Positions 7,291 to 14,978 of a DNA stretch of 35,164 nucleotides are shown here, one piece after another. The translations under genes were made by a program, and so were the position numbers. The stretch comes from Clostridiales bacterium. GTDB taxonomy: Bacteria; Bacillota; Clostridia; Oscillospirales; Ruminococcaceae. Each line of letters starts with the position of its first letter. Positions within the stretch are counted from its first letter, which is position 1. The stretch is taken from the NCBI GenBank assembly GCA_012519635.1, contig JAAYPV010000030.1, positions 1 to 35,164 of the forward strand. Reading direction: 5' to 3'. The notes below the pieces were generated by a model. The model was not told where the DNA came from. It saw only the letters and a list, made by a program, of their open reading frames with translations, and made no database searches.

Positions 7291-8370
7291 TTATTTAAGT
7301 AAAACTCTTTCATCACAGTATTCGCATTCGACAATATCTCCTATACCGCGAAAGCTTTTAGGAAGATAGTGCTCATAATTTGTAATACATTTAGGATTAG
7401 AGCATGCAACACCTAAATATGGTTGTCCGACTAAGTTTGGGAAAATTGTTTTTGAATTAAGAATTGTTAAAATCAACGCCATTCTGATATAAACACCATA
7501 TTCAGCCTGTTTAAAATATAATGCTCTCTTATCATCATCAACTTCAATGGCAATTTCCTCAACTCTAGGCAATGGATGAAGAATAATCATATCCTTAGGA
7601 GCGCGTAGCATTTTCTTTCTATCAAGTATATATGTATCCTTCTCGGCTAAATATTCTTCCTCAGAGGCAAAGCGTTCTTTTTGAATTCTTGTCATATATA
7701 AAACATCTAAACTTGGAAGACTTTCTTCAAGTGAAGAAACCTCTGTGAATTTGCAATTATTAACGGTAAGAACATCTTTGACATATGCTGGAAGTTTTAA
7801 ATCTTCTGTAGAGATTAATACAAAGTGATTATTAGGATAGCATGACAGTGCTTTACAAAGCGAATGAACTGTCCTGCCATTTTTTAAATCTCCACATAAT
7901 CCAATTACAAGGTTATCGAGCCTGCATTTTTCCTCTTTAAGTGTTAGTAAATCGGTTAAAGTCTGAGTGGGATGTAAATGCCCTCCATCACCTGCATTAA
8001 TAACAGGACAATCACTTGTTAAAGATGCTGCTTTAGCAGCTCCTTCGTTTGGGTGACGAATAATCAAGATATCGGAATAGCTACTGATAACTTTAGTGGT
8101 ATCCTTTAGATTTTCTCCTTTGAAAACAGAAGAGGTTGATGGGTTATCAAAGCCTATAATGCTTCCACCAAGTCTAATCATAGCGGTTTGGAATGACATT
8201 TGTGTTCTTGTTGATGGTTCATAAAACAGAGTAGCCATTATTTTCCCTTTACATACATCTAAGTAATCCTGAGGATTATTTTTGATATCATGTCCTAACT
8301 TAATAATTTTGTTCCACCATGAAATTGGATAATCATTTAAATCAATTAGGTGAGGAAAGCCTTTACTCAT
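7291..8370 (-). CDS. pyrB: aspartate carbamoyltransferase with C-terminal PyrI-type zinc domain
   Basis: 359 aa. It joins carbamoyl phosphate and L-aspartate in the first committed step of pyrimidine synthesis. The catalytic part (about 1-305) shows the carbamoyl-phosphate loop FYEPSTRTQMSF, the GENLKDT loop, RHPNEGA, GDGGHLHPTQTLTDL and HPLPRVEEI. The last 45 residues contain C-x4-C and C-x2-C separated by 20 residues (CSNPKC ... CEYC), matching the zinc-binding domain of the regulatory chain PyrI, but there is no room for the PyrI nucleotide-binding domain. It is a fusion of catalytic chain and zinc domain only. The start is supported by TTGGAGGT 7 nt upstream. No other pyr gene is nearby. 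Confidence 0.93.
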   Translation of the reverse strand: MSKGFPHLIDLNDYPISWWNKIIKLGHDIKNNPQDYLDVCKGKIMATLFYEPSTRTQMSFQTAMIRLGGSIIGFDNPSTSSVFKGENLKDTTKVISSYSDILIIRHPNEGAAKAASLTSDCPVINAGDGGHLHPTQTLTDLLTLKEEKCRLDNLVIGLCGDLKNGRTVHSLCKALSCYPNNHFVLISTEDLKLPAYVKDVLTVNNCKFTEVSSLEESLPSLDVLYMTRIQKERFASEEEYLAEKDTYILDRKKMLRAPKDMIILHPLPRVEEIAIEVDDDKRALYFKQAEYGVYIRMALILTILNSKTIFPNLVGQPYLGVACSNPKCITNYEHYLPKSFRGIGDIVECEYCDERVLLK

Positions 8371-8407
8371 TTTTTACCTCCAAGTAAAATTCATTTTAAA
8401 CTAATTT

Positions 8408-8436
8408 ATTATACACTTATTTTCATCATAAATCAA
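8408..8436 (-). promoter_or_regulatory. sigma-A promoter of pyrB
   Basis: On the minus strand TTGATT (8431-8436) and TATAAT (8408-8413) are separated by 17 bp and lie about 38 nt upstream of the start codon. I see no room for a long PyrR-type attenuator between promoter and gene. Confidence 0.65.
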
Positions 8437-8495
8437 CATTTTATATACCAGTTATAAAAATATTTTAATTTTTCTAGAGCATTAGATATAAAAAA

Positions 8496-8526
8496 GGCGA
8501 AACAGTTAAATACAAGCTGTTTCGCC
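8496..8526 (-). terminator. terminator of the small four-Cys gene
   Basis: A perfect 10-bp GC-containing stem (GGCGAAACAG with CTGTTTCGCC, 11-nt loop) is followed on the minus strand by TTTTTTATATC. Confidence 0.88.
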
Positions 8527-8591
8527 ATTATCATTATGTAAAATTTATATAAAACAAATATAAGGAAGGTATAATTTTGCAAAGCAAAAGC

Positions 8592-8852
8592 TTATTTTTT
8601 AGGAAGGTCTTCAAGGGCAGTTTCTTCCTCAATATCATCATCAAATGCACCGTGTATGTTTAGTTGTTTAACAGGGATTCTTTTTAAAGGTGAATAGACA
8701 TATTTGCTACAGGAATAATCCATTTCAACAACTCCACGCTTTTCACAGAGTATTTTATTTCCTTCTCTTGATTTCACTCCATACAGGCAATATTCACATT
8801 TAGGTGGGATATCTTTACTAAAAAGTTTGACTGGTTTATTGAAGATAGCCAT
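8592..8852 (-). CDS. conserved small protein with four cysteines, function unknown
   Basis: 86 aa, cytoplasmic (no signal peptide or membrane segment). It has C19-x2-C22 (PPKCEYCLYG), then C36 (ILCEKRG) and C48 (YSCSKYVYSP), a spacing compatible with a small zinc-binding fold. The tail is acidic (DDDIEEETALEDLP). I recognise it as the kind of short protein often annotated hypothetical in Clostridia but cannot assign a function. The AAAGGGG ribosome site and the dedicated terminator show that it is a real gene. It lies between ylbJ and pyrB on the same strand; the 65-nt gap to ylbJ holds no clear terminator, so co-transcription with ylbJ is possible. Confidence 0.75.
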   Translation of the reverse strand: MAIFNKPVKLFSKDIPPKCEYCLYGVKSREGNKILCEKRGVVEMDYSCSKYVYSPLKRIPVKQLNIHGAFDDDIEEETALEDLPKK

Positions 8853-8917
8853 ATTTTTCGCCCCTTTGTCTAAAAGTTGTATTTTAAATTTATTATAACA
8901 CTTTAAAATTGGTTTGT

Positions 8918-10006
8918 CTAGTCATTTTTTAAAAGTAAAATAATGGTCATTAATAAAAGTGCTAAAGAAGGAATGATTGAATACTCAGTTGATTTAACCT
9001 GAGCATCATAAAAAGTATTGATTGCAATATTTTTAAAAATATAATTAGTAAGAACTTTACATATAATTGCGGCATTAATTGACGAAAAAATTCTTGCAAG
9101 TAGAAATTTTTTTATATTTACTTTTCCTCGACTGATAGCGATAATCTGAATTATAACACATATGCCGCCAAAGGATAATAGTCCTGTAATAACAGGAAGA
9201 TTGAGATAATTATTTTGTTCAAAAAAGCTAATATTACTTATTTCAAAAAATGAAGCAACTATTTGTTGTGATGTGTCAGTATTTATATTAAATAGTCTAC
9301 TTATGTTTTCTGCAATAAAGGTTATGATGCCGAATTTAAATATTATTGTATAGAATATTGAAAACATAAGCACCATGATACATACTTCAAATAGAGATTT
9401 TGCAGCTGTTTGAACTGAATTTACAAAAGTATCCATACCCAGATTAAGTTTAGGATTTTTCTTGTTTGAATCGTATATTCTTTCTTTGGTTAATAAAGCA
9501 ATTACAATGCCTGTAATGATATTTGAAATAATTATTGATAAAAAAATTATCATTCCGACTTCAATGCTTCTATATAGTTTTGTTGCAACCGTTCCGACTA
9601 TAAAAGCTGGACCACTTGAATAACAATAACAAGAAAGGTTTTCAGCACGTTTTTTTGATATTAAACCATTTGATTCTAATTCATAAATTATCTTAACACC
9701 AACAGGATAGCCTGAAAAAATACTTATCAAGAATATAGAAAACTCATCTGATGAAATCCTGAAAAGATATTTTGCAATTAAATTAAAAGGCTTACCCATA
9801 ATAGTATGAAGGTTGGATTTTAATACAAAGCATGCAATAATCATAAAACCATACATTGACGGAATGATTAATGTCAAACAGTTTTTAATGGAAACAGATG
9901 CAGCTACTTTAATATCATCAGTAAATTGAATACTAGCAAATGCTAAAACAATAATACAAAAGAGTAGTGTATAGGTTTTAAACAATTCAGTTATTTTGCG
10001 ACTCAC
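8918..10006 (-). CDS. ylbJ: sporulation integral membrane protein YlbJ
   Basis: 362-aa polytopic membrane protein (about 8 hydrophobic segments) with the conserved stretches SIFSGYPVGVKIIYEL and SCYCYSSGPAFIVGT, characteristic of YlbJ and the related nucleoside-recognition/Gate-domain family. In B. subtilis ylbJ is expressed in the mother cell from a sigma-E promoter and is needed for normal, heat-resistant spores; the transported molecule is unknown. The start is GTG, 6 nt after GGGAGG. It is divergent from yqfC, also a sigma-E gene in B. subtilis, so the 84-nt shared intergenic region probably carries two mother-cell promoters, though I could not define them with confidence. Confidence 0.9.
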   Translation of the reverse strand: MSRKITELFKTYTLLFCIIVLAFASIQFTDDIKVAASVSIKNCLTLIIPSMYGFMIIACFVLKSNLHTIMGKPFNLIAKYLFRISSDEFSIFLISIFSGYPVGVKIIYELESNGLISKKRAENLSCYCYSSGPAFIVGTVATKLYRSIEVGMIIFLSIIISNIITGIVIALLTKERIYDSNKKNPKLNLGMDTFVNSVQTAAKSLFEVCIMVLMFSIFYTIIFKFGIITFIAENISRLFNINTDTSQQIVASFFEISNISFFEQNNYLNLPVITGLLSFGGICVIIQIIAISRGKVNIKKFLLARIFSSINAAIICKVLTNYIFKNIAINTFYDAQVKSTEYSIIPSLALLLMTIILLLKND

Positions 10007-10090
10007 TTGTTTCCTCCCGTTTTATATTGCAATCTTTTTATAATTCTATTCATAGATTAACCTAAATATAATATTATGGGGTGATAAAGC

Positions 10091-10345
10091 TTGAATAATA
10101 AGATTATAGAGAAAGGGCAAAGCCTTTTATATTTCAATACGATAATTCAAATTACAGACAATAAGGAAGTTATAATAGAAAATTGTAAAAAAATAATTGA
10201 ATATAATGATATATTCTTAAAAGTTAAAACCAGAAATATGACAGTTCAGGTATGGGGACAAAAGCTGCAGATAGACGACTATAATACGGAAGGAATTATA
10301 GTCAAAGGTATTATAGAATCAATAGAACTAATTAATAAAAAGTGA
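10091..10345 (+). CDS. yqfC: sporulation protein YqfC
   Basis: 84 aa, a member of the small YabP/YqfC-type sporulation family, with strand-rich sequence and a central KKIIEYNDIFLKVKTRNMTVQVWG. The family is made in the mother cell under sigma E in B. subtilis, and YqfC and YqfD are encoded together. The start is TTG, supported by GGGGTGA 6 nt upstream; no in-frame ATG fits. Its stop lies next to the ribosome site of yqfD, so the two are translationally linked. A TTCATAG/ATATAAT pair at 10052-10075 is weakly sigma-E-like. Confidence 0.85.
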   Translation: MNNKIIEKGQSLLYFNTIIQITDNKEVIIENCKKIIEYNDIFLKVKTRNMTVQVWGQKLQIDDYNTEGIIVKGIIESIELINKK

Positions 10346-10353
10346 GGAACGGT

Positions 10354-11517
10354 ATGTTTGACAATATCAGAGGTGTTATAAGATTCAGAGCGAACGGAAT
10401 AAAATTATATTCTTTTATAAACGCTATAAGGGAAAGCAGGATTATATGTACTGCACAGGAATGTAAAAATGATGAATATTATGGAGAGATATATTCGTCA
10501 AGCTTAAAGGAATTACAGGAGTTAGCAAAAAAATATAATATTGAATTACATATAGAAGATAGAAAGGGTGCAATATTTAAGGTTAAACGATATAAATACA
10601 GATTTGGAATTATAATTGGTGCATTAGTAGCTATTATGTTCATTGTTTATATTTCTAATGTAGCAATTACAATTGAAGTTACAGGTAACAATAAAATTTC
10701 TGAAGAACAGATAATAAGCACATTAAATGACATAGGAATATCAAAGGGTACATTTATTCCGAATATTAATTTTGCGTTATGTGAGAAAAAGCTAAAGATT
10801 AGTATTGATGAACTGGCATGGGTGGGTATAAGGCGTTCAGGTAATAGAATTGTTGTAGATGTTGATGAAATGGTAGAACAACCTGAAATGATAAAATCCA
10901 ATTTACCAAGCAATATAATTTCAACAAAAAATGCACAAATCAAATCTGTTAAGGTTTATAATGGAAGTTTGAATTATATAGTTGGAGATGGGGTAAGGGT
11001 AGGAGATGTTTTAATAAGCGGAATATACACCGATTCAAAAGGAAATATATTGACAGTTAATGCAATTGGTGAAATAATAGGCGAATATGAAGAGAAAATG
11101 ATTTTTGAACAAGCATATGAAGAGGAAAAACGAATATCTGAAGGGGAAATTTCAAGAAAATCCCTCGATTTTTTTACATTTAAAATACCATTAAATATAG
11201 GTAAAATTGATTTGGATGAATATGACTACAATGAGGATATATGTTACTTTATGATAGCAGGTAAAAGATTACCCATTGGAATCATACATAGCACATATAC
11301 CCCCTACACCAAAAACATAATTACATATACTACGGAAGAAGCAGAAGAATTAATACATAAGAAAATTACTATGCATGAGGAGAATTTTTATTCAAATGTG
11401 AAAATAATAAATAAAGAAATCAATAAAATAAATGAGGAAGGAAAAATAAAGTATGAAGTTATTTATACATTAGAGGGTGAGATAGGGAAAAAAAGTGAAA
11501 TTTTAATGAAAAAATAA
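10354..11517 (+). CDS. yqfD: sporulation protein YqfD
   Basis: 387 aa. A cytoplasmic N-terminus of about 85 residues is followed by a single membrane helix (FGIIIGALVAIMFIVYISNVAI) and a large extracytoplasmic part beginning ITIEVTGNNKISEEQII, which resembles the POTRA-like segment of FtsQ/YqfD-type proteins. It is a stage IV-type mother-cell protein in B. subtilis. The ORF track uses a GTG at 10342 overlapping yqfC; GAGG in those codons places the ribosome on the ATG at 10354, giving MFDNIRGVIRF. It belongs to the conserved yqfC-yqfD-phoH-ybeY cluster. Confidence 0.88.
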   Translation: MFDNIRGVIRFRANGIKLYSFINAIRESRIICTAQECKNDEYYGEIYSSSLKELQELAKKYNIELHIEDRKGAIFKVKRYKYRFGIIIGALVAIMFIVYISNVAITIEVTGNNKISEEQIISTLNDIGISKGTFIPNINFALCEKKLKISIDELAWVGIRRSGNRIVVDVDEMVEQPEMIKSNLPSNIISTKNAQIKSVKVYNGSLNYIVGDGVRVGDVLISGIYTDSKGNILTVNAIGEIIGEYEEKMIFEQAYEEEKRISEGEISRKSLDFFTFKIPLNIGKIDLDEYDYNEDICYFMIAGKRLPIGIIHSTYTPYTKNIITYTTEEAEELIHKKITMHEENFYSNVKIINKEINKINEEGKIKYEVIYTLEGEIGKKSEILMKK

Positions 11518-11602
11518 AATACTACTTTTAAAATTGTATTATATATGTTATAATTAAAATGTATTAAATTTAAAAATTATTTAAATAAGAAAGAGTGTTT
11601 TA

Positions 11603-12565
11603 ATGATTGAGAAAACTATTACTGTTGAAAGTACAGAACAAGCATCTTCCTTATTTGGAGATTTTGATGAAAACATAGACATACTTCAAAAATTAAATAA
11701 TGTTGTAATTTTAAGCAGGGGAACTGATATTAAGGTTTCAGGTGACGAAGTTAATGTCGATAAAACTATTAAATCACTTGAGGCTCTTTTAACCATTATT
11801 AATAATGGTGAAAGAATTACAAATCAAACAGTGCGTTATGTTTCATCAATAGTAAATGAAGATTTGAGTAAATGTATAAAGGATTTAGCCAGCGGTGGAA
11901 TCTGCTTTACGACTAATGGAAAGTTGATAAGACCTAAAACATTGGGCCAAAAAAGATATATAGATGCCATTGCAAAAAACACAATAGTTTTTGGTATTGG
12001 ACCTGCAGGTACTGGAAAAACATATCTTGCAGTTGCAATGGCTGTCAAGGCTTTTAAAGCGCATGAAATTAACAAAATAATATTAACCCGTCCTGCTGTT
12101 GAGGCGGGTGAAAAGCTAGGTTTTTTGCCTGGAGATTTACAGGATAAGGTTGACCCATACTTAAGACCATTATATGATGCATTATTTGATATGCTAGGTG
12201 CAGAAATTTTTCAAAAGCATATGGAAAAGGGCACTATTGAGGTTGCACCACTTGCATACATGAGAGGTAGAACACTTGATGATGCATTTATTATACTTGA
12301 TGAAGCACAAAATACAACATCTGAGCAGATTAAAATGTTTTTGACAAGATTGGGTAATGGCAGTAAAATGGTCATAACAGGGGATATTACTCAGATTGAT
12401 TTGCCAAATGCAAAACGCTCTGGCTTGATAGAGGCTCTGAAGATTCTTAATGATATAGAAGATATATATATTCAGAAATTTGATGATAAAGATGTTGTAA
12501 GACATAAACTTGTTCAGGATATTATTAAAGCATATGAAAAATATCAAGAGAAAGGAAGAGAATAA
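11603..12565 (+). CDS. phoH: PhoH-like ATPase
   Basis: 320 aa. An N-terminal KH-like region (about 1-100) precedes a P-loop ATPase of the PhoH family: Walker A GPAGTGKT at 133-140, Walker B IILDEAQN around 229-236, and a conserved ITQIDLP. It is a cytoplasmic nucleotide-binding protein thought to act in RNA metabolism; its genomic coupling with YbeY is conserved across bacteria and is seen here. The ribosome site (AAAGAG) is weaker than in its neighbours. A TATAAT at about 11547 may mark an internal promoter but no good -35 accompanies it. The stop overlaps the ybeY ATG by one base. Confidence 0.93.
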   Translation: MIEKTITVESTEQASSLFGDFDENIDILQKLNNVVILSRGTDIKVSGDEVNVDKTIKSLEALLTIINNGERITNQTVRYVSSIVNEDLSKCIKDLASGGICFTTNGKLIRPKTLGQKRYIDAIAKNTIVFGIGPAGTGKTYLAVAMAVKAFKAHEINKIILTRPAVEAGEKLGFLPGDLQDKVDPYLRPLYDALFDMLGAEIFQKHMEKGTIEVAPLAYMRGRTLDDAFIILDEAQNTTSEQIKMFLTRLGNGSKMVITGDITQIDLPNAKRSGLIEALKILNDIEDIYIQKFDDKDVVRHKLVQDIIKAYEKYQEKGRE

Positions 12566-13059
12566 TGCCTAAGCTAAAAGTTTATATAAAAAATAATCAA
12601 TCAGAAGTAAAATTACCAGTTGGAATAAGGCTTTTGATAAGGCGTTGTTGTCAAGCAGTATTAACAACTGAAAATTTTGAGCAAGATGCTGAGGTAAGTG
12701 TTTCCTTTGTTAGTAATAATGAAATAAAAAAATTAAACAGGATATATAGAAATATTAATAGAACAACAGATGTATTATCCTTTCCATTAATGGTTAATAG
12801 AAAAGATGAATCTAATGATGATACAGGAATTGTTATGCTTGGTGATATTGTAATATCTTTAGAAACAGCGGTTAAGCAGGCAAATATGTATGCACATTCA
12901 CTTGAGAGAGAAATCGGATTTTTAACAGTACATTCAATGTTGCATTTATTGGGATATGACCATGAAAAAAGTAAGCTGGATGAAAGAATTATGCGTGAAA
13001 AGGAAGAGTCCATTTTAGAAAAATTGGGAATATCCAGAGAAACAAGCTTTATTTCGTAA
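12565..13059 (+). CDS. ybeY: endoribonuclease YbeY, 16S rRNA maturation
   Basis: 164 aa. It has the UPF0054 metal site H-x3-H-x5-H at H123, H127 and H133 (VHSMLHLLGYDHE), which holds the catalytic zinc, plus the family's NRTTDVLSFPL motif. YbeY processes the 3' end of 16S rRNA and takes part in ribosome quality control, together with Era, which follows directly. ATG overlaps the phoH stop (TAATG). The usual dgkA and cdd genes found between ybeY and era in many Firmicutes are missing, so era is only 36 nt downstream. Confidence 0.95.
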   Translation: MPKLKVYIKNNQSEVKLPVGIRLLIRRCCQAVLTTENFEQDAEVSVSFVSNNEIKKLNRIYRNINRTTDVLSFPLMVNRKDESNDDTGIVMLGDIVISLETAVKQANMYAHSLEREIGFLTVHSMLHLLGYDHEKSKLDERIMREKEESILEKLGISRETSFIS

Positions 13060-13095
13060 AGTTTAGATTACTAATAGAAAAGGAATAATCGGAGG

Positions 13096-13989
13096 ATGAC
13101 TAAAACAGTATTTATAACAATTGCAGGAAAAACTAATGCGGGTAAATCAACATTATTAAATTCTATTATAGGTGAGAAAATTGCCTCAGTAAGCAGTAAG
13201 CCGCAGACAACAAGAACCAGAATAACAGGAATTCTGACACAAGATGATACACAGCTTATCTTCATTGACACGCCGGGACTTCATAAAGCTAAAACAAAGC
13301 TAAGTAAACATATGATGAATGTGGTAAAGGAGTCAGTAACTGATATTGATGCTATAATTTTTGTTGTTGATTGTCTTAAAAGAATTAATGAACAGGAAAC
13401 TGAAATGCTTGAAATGCTTGATAAATCTAAAATACCTGTTATTCTTGTTTTGAACAAAATAGATAAGATAGATGATAAAGCTGAAATTGCAAAATTAATA
13501 TCAGAGCTTGCTGAGAAATATAATTTTAAATCAGTAATACCAATTAGCGCCAAAAACAAAGACGGCATTGATATTGTAATAGAAGAGGCAAAAAAGTTAG
13601 CAATGGAAAGCCCTCTGTTTTTTCCAGCAGATATGATTACTGACCAGCCAGAAAAGGTTATTGCTTCGGAAATAATAAGAGAAAAGCTTTTGAATTTACT
13701 TAATGATGAGGTTCCACATGGAATTGCTGTAGCAATTGAAAGAATGGATGAACGAAAAAATAAGGACTTGCTTGATATTTCAGCAGTTATATATTGTGAG
13801 CGAGACTCCCATAAGGGTATTATAATTGGTAAAAATGGAAGTATGTTAAAGGAAGTTGGTACAAAAGCAAGAATGAGCCTTGAGGATTTTTTTCAAATAA
13901 AAATAAATTTAAAATTATGGGTAAAGGTTAAAGAAAATTGGAGAAATCGTGAATCAATTATACGAAGTCTGGGATTTTCAGATAAGTAA
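13096..13989 (+). CDS. era: GTPase Era
   Basis: 297 aa, normal length. GTPase motifs: G1 GKTNAGKS (11-18), G3 DTPG (58-61), G4 NKID (120-123) and G5 SAK (151-153). The C-terminal KH domain carries GIIIGKNGSMLKEVGTKAR, which binds the 3' end of 16S rRNA in 30S maturation. The G1 box has Lys and Ala where most Era proteins have the GRPNVGKS form; the phosphate-contacting residues are unchanged. The start codon directly abuts GGAGG with no spacer, so the ribosome may instead use AAGGA 11 nt upstream; no alternative in-frame start exists nearby. Confidence 0.96.
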   Translation: MTKTVFITIAGKTNAGKSTLLNSIIGEKIASVSSKPQTTRTRITGILTQDDTQLIFIDTPGLHKAKTKLSKHMMNVVKESVTDIDAIIFVVDCLKRINEQETEMLEMLDKSKIPVILVLNKIDKIDDKAEIAKLISELAEKYNFKSVIPISAKNKDGIDIVIEEAKKLAMESPLFFPADMITDQPEKVIASEIIREKLLNLLNDEVPHGIAVAIERMDERKNKDLLDISAVIYCERDSHKGIIIGKNGSMLKEVGTKARMSLEDFFQIKINLKLWVKVKENWRNRESIIRSLGFSDK

Positions 13990-14087
13990 TTCCATTCATT
14001 TCATTTCATAACACAAACTAAATCGGGGATAATTTTATTGTACATTAATGAACTATTGCATAGTAAAATTACAGAGGAGGTTTTGTC

Positions 14088-14267
14088 ATGAAAAGAGATA
14101 AGTGGAAGGATTTTGAGATGAGTGGTAAAATTGAAGATTACCTTTCTTATAAAGGTTTAAGTCTTTATGGATATAATGATAGTGAGAGTGGAATGATAAA
14201 TGCTGATAACCGTCAAGGGAATAGTGATCAGAGAACGCACAGTGGGGGAAACAAGCAAGTTTATTGA
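14088..14267 (+). CDS. yqzL: YqzL-like small protein
   Basis: 59 aa, absent from the ORF track. The N-terminal half (KWKDFEMSGKIEDYLSYKGL) matches the pattern of the small YqzL family, a Trp followed by a phenylalanine and a glycine before the helix ending in YLxYK, and the gene sits in the conserved era-yqzL-recO position. GAGGAGG precedes the ATG. The reading frame continues 68 nt into recO, so the last 20 or so residues are simply the out-of-frame copy of the recO start, probably because an ancestral stop codon was lost. Function is unknown in any organism I know of. It probably couples translation to recO. Confidence 0.75.
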   Translation: MKRDKWKDFEMSGKIEDYLSYKGLSLYGYNDSESGMINADNRQGNSDQRTHSGGNKQVY

Positions 14268-14946
14268 TGTCTTAACAGAAAATCTTGGAGTCATTGAAAT
14301 TAGTGTTAAAGGATGTAAAAAAATAAACAGTAAGAACTGTGCTTCGACCCAGCTTTTTGCATATTCAAAGTTTTGCTTGAAAAAGAGAAAGGATATGTAT
14401 TATATTAATTCTGCAGAGCCTATAAATATATTTTATAGCCTGCGGACAGACCTACAAAAGATATCGCTTGCATCATACCTTTCAGAGTTGGTTTTATATG
14501 TTATAGGTAGTGACGGGTACGAAGGGAATATATTAAAGCTTTTTCTTAATACACTTTATTTCATTTCTAATGGAAAGCGTCCATTGGAGTTGTTAAAAAG
14601 TATATTTGAAGTCAGATTCATGTCAGAAATAGGTCTTATGCCAAATGTATTTACATGTAGTAATTGCTCTGAATATGTAAATGAAGGTGCTTATTTTATT
14701 ATACATGATGGTATAATTTTATGTGAACAATGTTATAGTGTAAATACTGATGGTGTTATAAAAAAAATATCACCATCAGTCTTGTGTGCATTAAGGCATA
14801 TTATTTTGTCGGAATATAACAAGCTTTATAATTTTAAGCTATCTAAGGAATCTCAAAGGCTACTTTCAGATGTAACAGAACAATATGTTATAATACATCT
14901 TGAAAAAAACTTCAATACACTTAATTTTTATAAATCAATTGTATAA
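14200..14946 (+). CDS. recO: DNA repair protein RecO
   Basis: 248 aa. The OB-fold N-terminus (MLITVKGIVIRERTVGETSKFIDVLTENLG) is highly typical, followed by an all-helical domain and a four-Cys zinc site (CSNCSEYV and CEQCY). RecO works with RecF and RecR to load RecA on SSB-coated gaps. The start lies inside the yqzL-like ORF with only a weak ribosome site (GAGAGTGG), consistent with translational coupling. It keeps the common era-recO neighbourhood. Confidence 0.94.
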   Translation: MLITVKGIVIRERTVGETSKFIDVLTENLGVIEISVKGCKKINSKNCASTQLFAYSKFCLKKRKDMYYINSAEPINIFYSLRTDLQKISLASYLSELVLYVIGSDGYEGNILKLFLNTLYFISNGKRPLELLKSIFEVRFMSEIGLMPNVFTCSNCSEYVNEGAYFIIHDGIILCEQCYSVNTDGVIKKISPSVLCALRHIILSEYNKLYNFKLSKESQRLLSDVTEQYVIIHLEKNFNTLNFYKSIV

Positions 14947-14978
14947 AAATTACTTAATTAAAGTATAAGGTAAGGGAT

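Noticed and set aside
11520-11602. Promoter for phoH
   Set aside because: A TATAAT at about 11547 has only a TTTTAA-like -35; the region is too AT-rich to trust it.
12194-12547. 117-codon minus-strand Cys-rich ORF
   Set aside because: Antisense shadow of phoH, with no ribosome site.
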